A stretch of DNA of 33,328 bases from Nitrospira sp. Lineage in GTDB: Bacteria > Nitrospirota > Nitrospiria > Nitrospirales > Nitrospiraceae. Positions within the stretch are counted from its first letter, which is position 1; the number at the start of each line of letters is the position of its first letter. The notes beneath the pieces were generated by a model that was not told the DNA's origin, made no database searches, and saw only the letters and a program-made list of their open reading frames with translations. A program made the translations under genes and the position numbers. Where the stretch lies: NCBI GenBank assembly GCA_019636815.1, contig JAHBWT010000046.1, forward strand, positions 1-33,328, given 5' to 3'. Of this stretch, positions 25,367 through 33,328 are shown one piece after another.

Positions 25367-25702
25367 TTACTGCACTTCGACTGTCACGGAGGCTTCAGCG
25401 GCTAACGTTTCATGATCCTTATCTGCCGCGACGACCTTGATTTCATGAGTTCCAGATGCCATCCCCTTGACGGTCCCTTTCCATCCCTTCTGATATTCCC
25501 CATCCACGAAACAATGGGCATGCGTCGCCTTGTCGCCCCTCGTCAACTCGTACACCACTTCGACGTCGCTTCCCACTTTCGCTCCCTCTGCCGGACTCTT
25601 GATGGTTATCTTGCTTCCGTCATCTATCGCAGCCCAGCCATTCACACCACCTCCAAAAGTCAGCAGACCAACAACCGCCAATACCGCACCTACACGTCTC
25701 AT
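25367..25702 (-). CDS. Small exported Ig-like protein
   Basis: The 111-residue protein has a signal peptide (about residues 2-25, VGAVLAVVGLLTFGGGVNGWA). It continues as one compact beta-rich domain: KITIKSPAEGAKVGSDVEVVYEL, THAHCFVDGEYQKGWKG, GTHEIKVVAADKDHETLAAEASVTVEV, which looks like a bacterial Ig-like fold with HAH-C as possible metal ligands. ATG 25702 is fixed by AGGAGGAGG about 8 nt upstream; the longer frame has no such site. It sits inside the purine cluster between purQ and purL, with no obvious metabolic link. Confidence 0.72.
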   Translation of the reverse strand: MRRVGAVLAVVGLLTFGGGVNGWAAIDDGSKITIKSPAEGAKVGSDVEVVYELTRGDKATHAHCFVDGEYQKGWKGTVKGMASGTHEIKVVAADKDHETLAAEASVTVEVQ

Positions 25703-25854
25703 TATGACCCTCCTCCTAATATGAAAGAAGATTAAGACCGTAACCAACCGACTCGGTGAATACTTTACCGCGCTCACTGTCCATCTTCAATCCTCTGAAA
25801 ACCGATCTCGCCACATCATCGGTTTTTCGGCTCCTACAGCGACCGCCTACGCGC

Positions 25855-26568
25855 TTACCGAACCCCTACGGATTTGTTTCGCTCCCAAGACGCGATCATC
25901 GACAGGAAAATCGCTCGCCCATCTTCATTTCCTATCACCATCTCCGCGCAGCGCTCAGGATGCGGCATCAAGCCCAGCACATTGCCTTCGGCATTGCGAA
26001 TACCCGCAATGTTATCGAGTGAGCCGTTTGGACAAGATTCCGGCGTCATGGATCCATCGGCCGCGCAATAACGAAACACCACTTGAGCATTGGCCTGAAG
26101 GCCGGCCAATGTCACGGGATCGGTGTAGTAATTCCCATCCGCGTGGGCGACTGGAATCTTGAGCACTTGACCCGGATTGCATAGATGTGTAAACGGCGTC
26201 GCGGCATTCTCCACTTTTACGTAGGTCTCCCGGCAGATGAAGTGCAGCGACCGATTGCGCAACATCGCACCGGGCAACAACCCAGCTTCCAGCAGAATCT
26301 GGAATCCATTACAGATCCCGAGCACCAATCCTCCCTCTGAGGCAAATCTCTTCACCGCTTGCATGATCGGAGAAAACCGCGCGATCGCTCCCGTGCGAAG
26401 GTAGTCGCCGTATGAGAATCCTCCTGGAAGGATGATCGCATCGAGACCGGACACGGACGTCTCCTTATGCCAGATCATCGTTACATCCTGCGCCAGCACG
26501 TCTCGGAAGACATGCTGACAATCATGATCGCAATTGCTGCCTGGAAACACGACAACACCGATATTCAT
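25855..26568 (-). CDS. purQ: Phosphoribosylformylglycinamidine synthase subunit PurQ
   Basis: PurQ is the glutaminase that supplies ammonia to PurL. Class I amidotransferase motifs are clear: [12 protein letters not shown], the oxyanion region [17 protein letters not shown], the nucleophile Cys86 in [19 protein letters not shown], and the His-Glu pair in GLMPHPER. The 237-residue length is normal. It starts 28 nt after the purS stop, as in the usual purS-purQ-purL order. A short extension ([11 protein letters not shown]) closes the protein. Confidence 0.96.
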   Translation of the reverse strand: MNIGVVVFPGSNCDHDCQHVFRDVLAQDVTMIWHKETSVSGLDAIILPGGFSYGDYLRTGAIARFSPIMQAVKRFASEGGLVLGICNGFQILLEAGLLPGAMLRNRSLHFICRETYVKVENAATPFTHLCNPGQVLKIPVAHADGNYYTDPVTLAGLQANAQVVFRYCAADGSMTPESCPNGSLDNIAGIRNAEGNVLGLMPHPERCAEMVIGNEDGRAIFLSMIASWERNKSVGVR

Positions 26569-26596
26569 CGCCGCCTCTCAGGGTCACCCTGAACCG

Positions 26597-26839
26597 TCAT
26601 GCACTCAGTTCGTACCGATATTCCTCTATGATCGTATTCGCGAGAAGCTTTTCGCACATCGACTTGACTTGAGCCTCGGCCTTCGCTTTATCCTGCTCCA
26701 TCAGATCCAACTCCATGTACTTCCCGACGCGGACATTCGCCGCATTCTTGAACCCCAACGACTCCAGCGCGTGTTCGATTGCCTTGCCTTGTGGATCGAG
26801 AATCCCCCGTTTGAGTGTCACATGAATTTTAGCTTTCAC
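26597..26839 (-). CDS. purS: Phosphoribosylformylglycinamidine synthase subunit PurS
   Basis: PurS is the ~80-residue subunit that bridges PurL and PurQ. The sequence KAKIHVTLKRGILDPQGKAIEHALESLGF, then VRVGKYMELDL and CEKLLANTIIEEYRYE, is typical. The start is GTG 26839: GGGAGGAG lies about 8 nt upstream and the codon overlaps the stop of the preceding membrane-protein gene in GTGA. A longer ATG start would run far into that gene. It is coupled upstream and followed by purQ. Confidence 0.93.
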   Translation of the reverse strand: MKAKIHVTLKRGILDPQGKAIEHALESLGFKNAANVRVGKYMELDLMEQDKAKAEAQVKSMCEKLLANTIIEEYRYELSA

Positions 26840-27051
26840 TCTTGACTCCTCCCATCGGCCGCGTTGGTTTGGCGATCGACGTATTTCTTGATCCATAAGA
26901 TAGCCCCCACGGTCAGCCCACCGGCGAATACCAGCCCGATGAATGCCCAACGCCAGGGTGATTCGCTCAACCGATAGGCCATCACCCCCACGATAGCCGC
27001 CCAGACCACCACCGATGCGATCAGGCCATAATTCAAGTATGCCCGCAGCAT
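26836..27051 (-). CDS. Small two-helix membrane protein coupled to purS
   Basis: The 71-residue protein has two membrane helices (about residues 8-26, YGLIASVVVWAAIVGVMAY, and 36-55, FIGLVFAGGLTVGAILWIK) and a polar tail. I recognise no family. ATG 27051 is preferred because it opens the hydrophobic region and AAGGAAGG precedes it, though spacing is short. ATG 27117 would add 22 polar residues without a ribosome-binding site. Its stop overlaps the purS GTG, so it lies within the purine operon. Confidence 0.65.
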   Translation of the reverse strand: MLRAYLNYGLIASVVVWAAIVGVMAYRLSESPWRWAFIGLVFAGGLTVGAILWIKKYVDRQTNAADGRSQE

Positions 27052-27208
27052 CCTTCCTTTTTCCTCACTCTTCACCTTCCTGGAGGGGACGGCGGGATTG
27101 GCCTCACCTGCGCGCATGCAACGCGCATCGCCGCTTTGATCACAACTCCATCAATCAATCACGCATGCGAGTTGCGCGAGCAACGAGAACGACCCCGCCG
27201 TCCCCTTC

Positions 27209-27913
27209 TCACTCGCACACCCGTTTCAACACCTCCTGATACGCCTCCTCAATCTTCCCCATGTCCTTTCGAAAGCGATCTTTATCCATTGACTCGCCGG
27301 TCGTGGTATCCCAGAAGCGGCACGTATCCGGAGAAATTTCGTCCGCCAGGATCAGTTTATTGTGAAATACCCCAAACTCGAGTTTGAAATCGACGAGCTG
27401 CATCTTCCGCTCGGAAAAGAACGGCTTCAGGATCTTGTTCACCGCATGCCCCATCTCACGCAACTCGCGCAAAACTCCAGGCGTGGCGACATTCAGCAAC
27501 CGTACATGATCATCAGTGACCAGCGGATCTCCGAGCGCGTCGTTCTTGTAATAAAACTCGACGATCGCCGGATCAATGCGAGTTCCTTCCTTAAGTCCCA
27601 ACCGCTTGGCCAAACTTCCGGCGACGACGTTGCGCACCACGACTTCGACAGGCACGATCGTGACTTTCTTGGTGAGCATCTCTCGATCGCTCATCCGCTC
27701 CACAAAGTGCGTACGAATACCGTTTCCCTCCAAAAGCCGGAAAAGCCGTTCAGAGACCCTGTTATTGACCACCCCTTTGTCGACGATACTCCCGCGCTTC
27801 TGCGCGTTGAATGCAGTCGCATCGTCCTTAAAATACTGCACGACATAGTCCGGGTTCTCCGTTGAAAAGATCTTCTTCGCTTTCCCCTCGTACAAAAGCG
27901 TGCCGGTCGTCAT
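27209..27913 (-). CDS. purC: SAICAR synthetase
   Basis: PurC joins aspartate to CAIR with ATP, giving SAICAR. The 234-residue protein shows the family markers: LLYEGKAKKIFSTENPDYVVQYFKDDATAFN at the N-terminus, NRVSERLFRLLEGNGIRTHF, VPVEVVVRNVVAGSLAKRLGLKEGT, and VDFKLEFG...LADEISPDTCRFWD in the catalytic region. The length is normal. It starts 22 nt after the stop of the chlorite dismutase gene, so the two are probably on one transcript. Confidence 0.96.
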   Translation of the reverse strand: MTTGTLLYEGKAKKIFSTENPDYVVQYFKDDATAFNAQKRGSIVDKGVVNNRVSERLFRLLEGNGIRTHFVERMSDREMLTKKVTIVPVEVVVRNVVAGSLAKRLGLKEGTRIDPAIVEFYYKNDALGDPLVTDDHVRLLNVATPGVLRELREMGHAVNKILKPFFSERKMQLVDFKLEFGVFHNKLILADEISPDTCRFWDTTTGESMDKDRFRKDMGKIEEAYQEVLKRVCE

Positions 27914-27935
27914 GGTCGAACCTCGCCGAGTCGTT

Positions 27936-28730
27936 TCACTGCGCCAATACTTCGATCATCTCGTCCAATGACTGCATCGTCCCGAGCAGCGTCGGGCTTC
28001 CGAATTGACGCGTATAGCCGAACTCCTTCACTTTCTGGAGCGACAGCACCAGGCTGTGGAAGTCTTCCAATGTGGATGTTTCAAAGTATGTGATGAAGTC
28101 CACATCGTCAAGGCCACTCGAGTGATAGAGTTTTCGCTTGACGGTTTTGAGAAATGGCAGTGTCACTGCAGTATGTTCCCGCATCATGGCCGTCCGTTTC
28201 TCCTGATCCAGCTCCCACCATTCAGCCGATTTTCTGATCGGGATGACGATGGCATAGAGCTTCTCACCTGCCTCGCTCGGAGCCTTCAACTCCGTCTTCA
28301 TCTGATCCGAGAATCCGGGAACATAATTCGGTTTCTTTGTAAGCCCGTGCATCACTCTGACGCCTATAAGGTGTGTCCCGAATCGGCTGCTCTGAAGATC
28401 GAGAAGAAACCTCTGCGTATCGCGTAACTCCGACGCATGAATCCCGAACAACACATCGGCTCGGTCGGAAAGTCCTCGTAGCAGGTACAAATCAATCGCC
28501 ACGTTCTCTCGATGCTGCTCCACCACCCCCTTCAGTGTCGCCAGTCGAGCGATACGGGCCGATGGTTCCAACCTGCCCCATTCATCGTCGAGCGCAAAGG
28601 CGGCAAAGGTCCCGTAGATGCCAGGCTCTGCAAGAAGCCGCTCACGATCGACCTCTGCGTGGGCTGAGGATATCCAGGCTCCAACCAGCCCCCAGAGAAG
28701 CAACGGAATGATGGAATGAAATCGAGTCAT
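27936..28730 (-). CDS. cld: Chlorite dismutase, periplasmic, Nitrospira type
   Basis: Cld is a haem b enzyme that turns chlorite into chloride and O2. The 264-residue precursor has a signal peptide (LLLWGLVGAWISSAHA, cleavage after residue 25). The mature part follows the long (clade 1) Cld pattern: GIYGTFAAFALDDEW, LYLLRGLSDRADVLFGIHA, AIVIPIRKSAEWWELDQEKRTAMMREHT, and KRKLYHSSGLDDVDFITYFET. His186 (REHT) and Arg199 (VKRK), 13 residues apart, correspond to the proximal haem His and distal catalytic Arg of characterised enzymes. The ATG at 28730 overlaps the purB stop (ATGA), which fixes the start. It is embedded between purB and purC. Confidence 0.92.
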   Translation of the reverse strand: MTRFHSIIPLLLWGLVGAWISSAHAEVDRERLLAEPGIYGTFAAFALDDEWGRLEPSARIARLATLKGVVEQHRENVAIDLYLLRGLSDRADVLFGIHASELRDTQRFLLDLQSSRFGTHLIGVRVMHGLTKKPNYVPGFSDQMKTELKAPSEAGEKLYAIVIPIRKSAEWWELDQEKRTAMMREHTAVTLPFLKTVKRKLYHSSGLDDVDFITYFETSTLEDFHSLVLSLQKVKEFGYTRQFGSPTLLGTMQSLDEMIEVLAQ

Positions 28731-30064
28731 TGTCGTCTTTTCCTCTTCGCACCGGCCACTGGTCGTCTCTTTCGTCCGAACACCCGCCGGTAGATCTGCT
28801 CGAGGTGACGGAGGTAATACGTTGGATTGAAACAGGTTGAGATTTCTTCCTTGCTCAGATGGTGCGAAATGAAGGGATCTTTGTTCACGAGGTCCTGCAG
28901 CAAGCCTCCTCCTCTCCAAGAAACCATCGCGTTACGCTGAACCGCTTCATAGGATTCTTTTCGCTGCGCCCCCTTCTCGACCAACGCCAACAGCAGCCGC
29001 TGGGAATAGACGAGTCCTCCGGTCAATTCTAGATTTCGCCTCATCCGATCAGGATAGACGACCAGGTGCTCGACGAGATCCGTAACTTTGGCCAGCATGT
29101 AATCGACCAGAATCGTGCTGTCCGGCATGATCACCCGCTCAACGGACGAATGGCTGATATCGCGCTCATGCCAGAGCGCGACGTTTTCCATCGCCGCCAA
29201 ACTGTTGGCGCGAACCACCCGCGCCAAGCCGCAGAGATTTTCCGACACAATCGGATTTCGTTTATGCGGCATCGCCGACGATCCCTTTTGGCCTTCGGAG
29301 AAATACTCTTCCGCTTCGAGCACTTCCGTACGCTGGAGATGGCGAATCTCCATCGCAAATTTCTCGATGCTTGCCGCAAGCAATGCGAGCGCCGTCGCAT
29401 AGGACGCATGGCGATCCCGTTGGACGACCTGGTTTGAGACCGGATCCGCCTTCAGACCGAGTTTCTCACAGACGTATTCTTCGATCTCAGGCCCTTGATG
29501 CGCGAAGGTTCCCATCGCGCCGGAGAGTTTTCCAACGGCGATATCACTCCGGACCTTCCGCAATCGTTCCTGGTGACGGCGCACTTCCTCGTACCACAGC
29601 GCCAGTTTCAGACCGAACGAGATCGGTTCACCGTGAATGCCGTGCGACCGCCCCACCATCACCTGGTTCTTGTAGCGGAATGCCTGCCGCCTTAATACGA
29701 CAAGCAATCCATCAACACCTTCCAAGATCAGGTCCATCGCTTCGGTCATCTGTACGGCGAGGGAGGTGTCGACGATGTCCGAGGACGTAAGGCCCATGTG
29801 AAGGTACCGGTGCTCGGATCCGACCGAGTCCATGAGCGATTCCAGAAAGGCAATGACGTCGTGCTTCGTCACCTTTTCGATCTCAGCGATACGCTCGACA
29901 TCGATCTTGGCCTTCTTCCTGATTATCGCGGACGTGCCACGCGGAACCTGTTTGGCCCGCTCAAAGGCCGCGCACGCGCGCAGCTCAACCTCCAGCCAGA
30001 TTTCATACTTGTGTTTCAGGTCCCAGATGGCCTTCATGGCGGGACGCGTATAGCGCTCAATCAC
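28727..30064 (-). CDS. purB: Adenylosuccinate lyase
   Basis: PurB cleaves both SAICAR and adenylosuccinate, releasing fumarate. The 445-residue protein is of the fumarase/aspartase superfamily: [27 protein letters not shown] at the start, [35 protein letters not shown], and the signature loop [12 protein letters not shown]. The C-terminal [20 protein letters not shown] is an unusually basic tail. It overlaps the nusB end by 8 nt and the cld start by 4 nt, so translation of all three is probably linked. Confidence 0.96.
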   Translation of the reverse strand: MIERYTRPAMKAIWDLKHKYEIWLEVELRACAAFERAKQVPRGTSAIIRKKAKIDVERIAEIEKVTKHDVIAFLESLMDSVGSEHRYLHMGLTSSDIVDTSLAVQMTEAMDLILEGVDGLLVVLRRQAFRYKNQVMVGRSHGIHGEPISFGLKLALWYEEVRRHQERLRKVRSDIAVGKLSGAMGTFAHQGPEIEEYVCEKLGLKADPVSNQVVQRDRHASYATALALLAASIEKFAMEIRHLQRTEVLEAEEYFSEGQKGSSAMPHKRNPIVSENLCGLARVVRANSLAAMENVALWHERDISHSSVERVIMPDSTILVDYMLAKVTDLVEHLVVYPDRMRRNLELTGGLVYSQRLLLALVEKGAQRKESYEAVQRNAMVSWRGGGLLQDLVNKDPFISHHLSKEEISTCFNPTYYLRHLEQIYRRVFGRKRRPVAGAKRKRRQ

Positions 30065-30518
30065 GGCCGACTCTCCTCAAAATCGCCCGATCCGGCGACG
30101 CCCGCTTTTCAGCGAGTCGCGATTCTGTGGCCAGGATCTTGTCCAGCACGGCATTCACGAACTTTGATGCCTCCTCGTCGCCGAAACGCTTTGCGAGCTC
30201 GATGGCTTCATCCATCGTCACCTTCGCGGGCACATCATCCAGCCACAACAACTCATAGAGCCCGGCCCGCAAAATATTACGGTCGACGACCGGCATGCGG
30301 CCCACCGTCCAATTCATCGCATACTTGCCGATCAGGCCATCAAGTTCTTTCTGATGCTCGACCACACCACGGACCAACTGTTCGGCGAAAGTTCTGGACT
30401 CATCGGACACCGCGTATTCACGCCAAAACTCTTCGAGCGGGAGAGATGCCTTCCCGTGAATGTCGTGCTGAAACAGAATCTGCAAGGCACGTTCGCGAGC
30501 TTGATGACGAGCTCCCAT
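30057..30518 (-). CDS. nusB: Transcription antitermination factor NusB
   Basis: NusB binds boxA RNA with NusE/S10 and supports antitermination, especially on rRNA operons. The 153-residue protein is all-helical with typical segments: [103 protein letters not shown] 30518 matches the family start; the frame runs on to TTG 30575 but that part is not family-like. Its position after ribH is a common bacterial arrangement. Confidence 0.94.
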   Translation of the reverse strand: MGARHQARERALQILFQHDIHGKASLPLEEFWREYAVSDESRTFAEQLVRGVVEHQKELDGLIGKYAMNWTVGRMPVVDRNILRAGLYELLWLDDVPAKVTMDEAIELAKRFGDEEASKFVNAVLDKILATESRLAEKRASPDRAILRRVGRD

Positions 30519-30606
30519 GATTACCGGAGCGACAGGATGGCATGGATACGAACCGACGAGCCTGCCTCCAGGCAAGAGGCCAATCCGGATGGCGGGGGGA
30601 AATGCC

Positions 30607-31200
30607 TCATTGCGTTCTCCCAGGTCTGCGCGTGACCTCTCTGCTTGTCAGCCTGGAACTTGCCGACCTGCCGGCCTCTCCTTTCAACATCCTCATCACC
30701 CTCACCATCTCGATGGCGGACTTCGCGGCCTCCCCGCCACGGTTGAATTTCTTGGGGTCCGCCCGCTCTTCAGCCTGCGCGACGGTTTCGGTAGTCAACA
30801 CGCCGAAGATAACGGGCACAGTGTTTTCCAACGCCGCTTGACCAATGCCCCGGCTGACCTCGGCGCTGATGTACTCAAAATGTGGGGTGTCGCCACGAAT
30901 CACCGCTCCCAAACAGATCACCGCATCAACATGGCCCGATGCAGCCATCGTCTGCGCGACAAGCGGGATTTCGAACGCTCCCGGCACACGCACGACACGG
31001 ATGGCGTCCCTCTCGACACCATGGCCCTCCAAGGCATCGACGCAGGCACGAAGTAATGTGCCGGTGACGCGTTGATTAAATTTGGCCGCTACAATACCAA
31101 ACCTCAATCCCGCTGCTGAACGTCCCATCTCTCGATGTGTCCCCATTTGAATAGCTGCTCTGACCCGCATTTTTGAAGGTGAGACTGACACCCCAGGCAT
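30607..31200 (-). CDS. ribH: 6,7-dimethyl-8-ribityllumazine synthase
   Basis: RibH condenses the pyrimidine and butanone intermediates in the penultimate step of riboflavin synthesis. The core starts at [20 protein letters not shown] and continues with [35 protein letters not shown] and [19 protein letters not shown], all typical. Family members are ~155 residues, so the start is uncertain: ATG 31200 (197 residues), 31170, 31146 and 31128 are in frame, and ATG 31128 fits family length best. A basic C-terminal extension ([16 protein letters not shown]) is unusual. It follows ribBA directly. Confidence 0.93.
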   Translation of the reverse strand: MPGVSVSPSKMRVRAAIQMGTHREMGRSAAGLRFGIVAAKFNQRVTGTLLRACVDALEGHGVERDAIRVVRVPGAFEIPLVAQTMAASGHVDAVICLGAVIRGDTPHFEYISAEVSRGIGQAALENTVPVIFGVLTTETVAQAEERADPKKFNRGGEAAKSAIEMVRVMRMLKGEAGRSASSRLTSREVTRRPGRTQ

Positions 31201-31203
31201 CCC

Positions 31204-32412
31204 TCAGACTTTCTTCAGCAAGTGCCCCAACTTCGCCTTTTTAGTCCGGAGATACCGCACATTCGCAGCTCGTGGAAGAACCTCGATGGGAACCCGCTCG
31301 ACAACCTTGAGACCGTACCCTTCGATCCCGACGATTTTTCGCGGGTTGTTCGTAATCAACTTAATCTGGTGAAGGCCCAGGTTCGCCAGAATTTGAGCAC
31401 CCACCCCGTAGTCGCGGAGATCCGCCTTAAACCCAAGACGGAGATTGGCCTCCACGGTATCACTCCCCTGATCCTGTAGATGGTAAGCCTTGATCTTATT
31501 CAGCAGCCCGATTCCACGGCCTTCTTGATTGAGGTACAGGAGAACCCCTCGACCTTCTTTCTGAATGATCTCCATGGCGGCATGCAATTGATCGCGGCAG
31601 TCGCACCGTAACGACCCCAACGCGTCAGCCGTCAGACATCCGGAATGGACGCGGACGAGCGTCGGCGTTCCACTGTCGACGCGTCCCTTGACCAACGCAA
31701 TATGCGTCACTCCATCAATCTGATTCTCGAATGCCGCCGCCTCAAACTCGCCGAAGATGGTCGGCAACCGCGCACCCGCCATACGTTTGACGAAGGTCTC
31801 CCGCTTCATGCGGTATTCGATCAAGGCCTTCACAGTCACCATCTTCAGTTTATGAGTCTTGGCAAACTTCGTCAGCTCTGGCACGCGAGCCATGGTGCCG
31901 TCCGAGTTCATGATCTCGCAGATCACCCCGGCAGGACGCAGACCGGCCAACCGGGCCAGATCGACCGATCCCTCGGTTTGCCCGGCGCGTCGGAGCACAC
32001 CGCCTTTTTGCGCTTTGAGGGGAAAGACATGACCGGGTCGAGCGAGATCGCCCGGTTTCGATTTGGGGTCGATCGCGACATGAATCGTGGTGGCTCGATC
32101 CGCAGCCGAGATCCCCGTCGTAATATCTTTGCGCGCATCGATCGAAACGGTAAAGGCTGTGCCGAACGTGGCGGTATTCTCAGCGGCCTGCTGAGGCAAC
32201 TGCAGTTCTTCCACTCGTTCGGGTGTGAGGGCCAGACAAATCAAGCCACGGGCATATGTAGCCATGAAGTTGATGACCTGCGGGGTCACTTTCTCGGCGG
32301 CAATGACGAGATCCCCTTCGTTCTCGCGATCCTCGTCGTCAACCAAGATAATGCACTTTCCCTTCTTGATGTCACGAATGGCGTCTTCGATGTGGCTGAA
32401 CGGCGTCGACAT
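31204..32412 (-). CDS. ribBA: Bifunctional DHBP synthase / GTP cyclohydrolase II
   Basis: The 402-residue protein carries both entry enzymes of riboflavin synthesis. Residues about 1-205 are 3,4-dihydroxy-2-butanone-4-phosphate synthase, with [17 protein letters not shown] and [31 protein letters not shown]. Residues about 206-402 are GTP cyclohydrolase II, with zinc ligands in [22 protein letters not shown] and [22 protein letters not shown]. The Cys-Cys-Cys set is intact, and Ser-Gly replaces the more common Ser-Glu before the first Cys. It is the first gene of the long rib-pur run. I saw no FMN riboswitch in the 78 nt upstream. Confidence 0.95.
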   Translation of the reverse strand: MSTPFSHIEDAIRDIKKGKCIILVDDEDRENEGDLVIAAEKVTPQVINFMATYARGLICLALTPERVEELQLPQQAAENTATFGTAFTVSIDARKDITTGISAADRATTIHVAIDPKSKPGDLARPGHVFPLKAQKGGVLRRAGQTEGSVDLARLAGLRPAGVICEIMNSDGTMARVPELTKFAKTHKLKMVTVKALIEYRMKRETFVKRMAGARLPTIFGEFEAAAFENQIDGVTHIALVKGRVDSGTPTLVRVHSGCLTADALGSLRCDCRDQLHAAMEIIQKEGRGVLLYLNQEGRGIGLLNKIKAYHLQDQGSDTVEANLRLGFKADLRDYGVGAQILANLGLHQIKLITNNPRKIVGIEGYGLKVVERVPIEVLPRAANVRYLRTKKAKLGHLLKKV

Positions 32413-32490
32413 AAGACGGTCAATTTAGCATTTCAGGTCGAACCTTGATATGATTTTTTTTGAGAGGGATGATCACGCATGGGGAGATAC

Positions 32491-33328
32491 TCAGGGGGAG
32501 AGCTCGACCGGCGAAGACCTGTCGCTCCGCAAAGCCACCATCACCGTGCCCCATGCACACACCGTAAACCCTGCAAAGAGCCAGAGTCCAAGTTCGTAGC
32601 TGCCCGAGAATCCCTTCACGGTGCTGATGAGTATCGGCAGCAGAAAACCACCGACGGCACCGGACGCTCCAACCACCCCGGACGCCAATCCGATATCCGT
32701 AGGAAACCACCCCGCGACGAGTTGAAACACCACGCCGTTGCCAAATCCCATTGCCGCTGTCGCCACCACCATCATCACGACCGCCATCGTGCGCGAAGGG
32801 CCGATGACTGCCACCACGGCCCCCGCAATCACAGGCAGAACATAATAGAGAGTCCGCAGCCCCCCTTGCCGATCCGCCACATGGCCGCCGACCGGACGGA
32901 TCATACTGCCCACCAGCCCACAGAAGGCGGCAATCGCCCCAGCCTGAATCGCATCGACACGGTAGACCTCGTGCAACAGCAACGGCAGCAGACTACACAA
33001 CCCCACAAACCCGCCGAATGTGATCGCATAGAGGAAACAGAGCCAATAGGCTGAACGGCGGCGGATTAACTGCGCCGCATTGTGCCACCATGTTACCGTC
33101 TGGAGTTCAGGAACTGTTGTCGGCGGTACGGCCACCATGAACACCACCAGTGTCACCGCAACCACCCCGGCCATCATACCGCAGACTTGATGCCAATCCG
33201 ATGCCGCGGCCCAGCGAGGCGCCAAGAAGAAAATAAGAACAGTGCCGATATTCCCCGATGCGACAAGACCAAGCACGAATCCTTGCGCTTGCGGAGGGTA
33301 GGCACGGCTTGCTATCGGAAGTGCAACG
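32491..33328 (-). CDS. NarK/NNP-family nitrate/nitrite transporter, 5' end outside the window
   Basis: The frame stays open to the window edge, so only the C-terminal 278 residues are seen. Many hydrophobic helices are visible, together with NNP-type signatures: YPPQAQGFVLGLVASGNIGTVL near the edge and GNGVVFQLVAGWFPTDIGLASGVVGASGAVGGFLLP in the C-terminal half, matching the second nitrate signature of NarK proteins. MFS loop motifs such as GGHVADRQGG are also present. It probably moves nitrate or nitrite across the cytoplasmic membrane, which suits a nitrite oxidiser. It ends 78 nt before ribBA. Confidence 0.85.
   Translation of the reverse strand, partial: VALPIASRAYPPQAQGFVLGLVASGNIGTVLIFFLAPRWAAASDWHQVCGMMAGVVAVTLVVFMVAVPPTTVPELQTVTWWHNAAQLIRRRSAYWLCFLYAITFGGFVGLCSLLPLLLHEVYRVDAIQAGAIAAFCGLVGSMIRPVGGHVADRQGGLRTLYYVLPVIAGAVVAVIGPSRTMAVVMMVVATAAMGFGNGVVFQLVAGWFPTDIGLASGVVGASGAVGGFLLPILISTVKGFSGSYELGLWLFAGFTVCAWGTVMVALRSDRSSPVELSP

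Noticed and set aside
28731-28919. Longer chlorite dismutase with 63 extra N-terminal residues
   Set aside because: It would overlap purB by almost 200 nt and bury the signal peptide; the ATGA start at 28730 explains both.
32413-32490. FMN riboswitch before ribBA
   Set aside because: The leader is only 78 nt from the previous gene and lacks the conserved multi-helix RFN sequence blocks.
1-33328. CRISPR arrays, tRNA or rRNA genes, transposase genes
   Set aside because: I saw no regularly spaced repeats, cloverleaf patterns, rRNA-like sequence or transposase/integrase motifs on either strand. By-eye inspection can miss a single tRNA.

Overview
The window looks like a piece of a Nitrospira-lineage (Nitrospirota) chromosome. 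The strongest pointer is a secreted chlorite dismutase that resembles, from memory, the long-form enzyme of Nitrospira, with its haem-binding His and catalytic Arg in place. A nitrate/nitrite-type transporter at the right edge and the generally high GC fit this. The taxonomic call is inference from gene content, because no rRNA or tRNA is present. Most genes lie on the minus strand.

Left part (1-7600): a gene-poor 789 bases, then a lipoprotein on the plus strand. On the minus strand follow the condensin partners scpA-scpB, a secreted pentapeptide-repeat protein with a membrane anchor, and a lysine-rich/acidic-tailed nucleoid-type protein. On the plus strand are a small type-1 copper protein and a 496-residue protein that joins a PqqD-like domain to a SAM methyltransferase.

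Toxin hotspot (7440-9850): the 3' end of the methyltransferase gene appears three times. The first copy ends the intact gene. The second and third are orphan tails at 8312-8428 and 9121-9229. Between copies one and two lies a frameshift-ridden antitoxin/PIN-toxin pair. Between copies two and three lies an intact higBA-type pair with a recognisable promoter. Ten bases beyond copy three lies the stop codon of a Ppx/GppA phosphatase whose last ~200 residues are a low-GC, foreign-looking extension with an RX4H motif like that of HEPN RNases. This is the most unusual structure in the window.

Middle (10780-21120): a coiled-coil protein coupled to ppx; recG; a membrane-anchored TPR/gluzincin protease; a secreted protein with four PQQ-like repeats; a DUF393 (DxxCxxC) protein; and a small membrane protein. 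Next comes a four-gene cassette joined entirely by 4-nt stop/start overlaps: an MBL-fold protein with an altered metal motif, a TPR protein, an unknown protein and an O-methyltransferase. A small unknown protein and a TlpA/AhpC-like thiol protein lie upstream of it.

Right part (21122-33328): a long minus-strand biosynthetic run, ribBA-ribH-nusB-purB-cld-purC-(small membrane protein)-purS-purQ-(exported Ig-like protein)-purL-purF-pilZ. Riboflavin synthesis, the NusB antitermination factor and six purine genes share a unit with the chlorite dismutase gene and two small envelope genes, several of them translationally coupled. A 30-nt perfect palindrome separates the exported-protein gene from purL. 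The window ends inside a NarK/NNP-family transporter gene.
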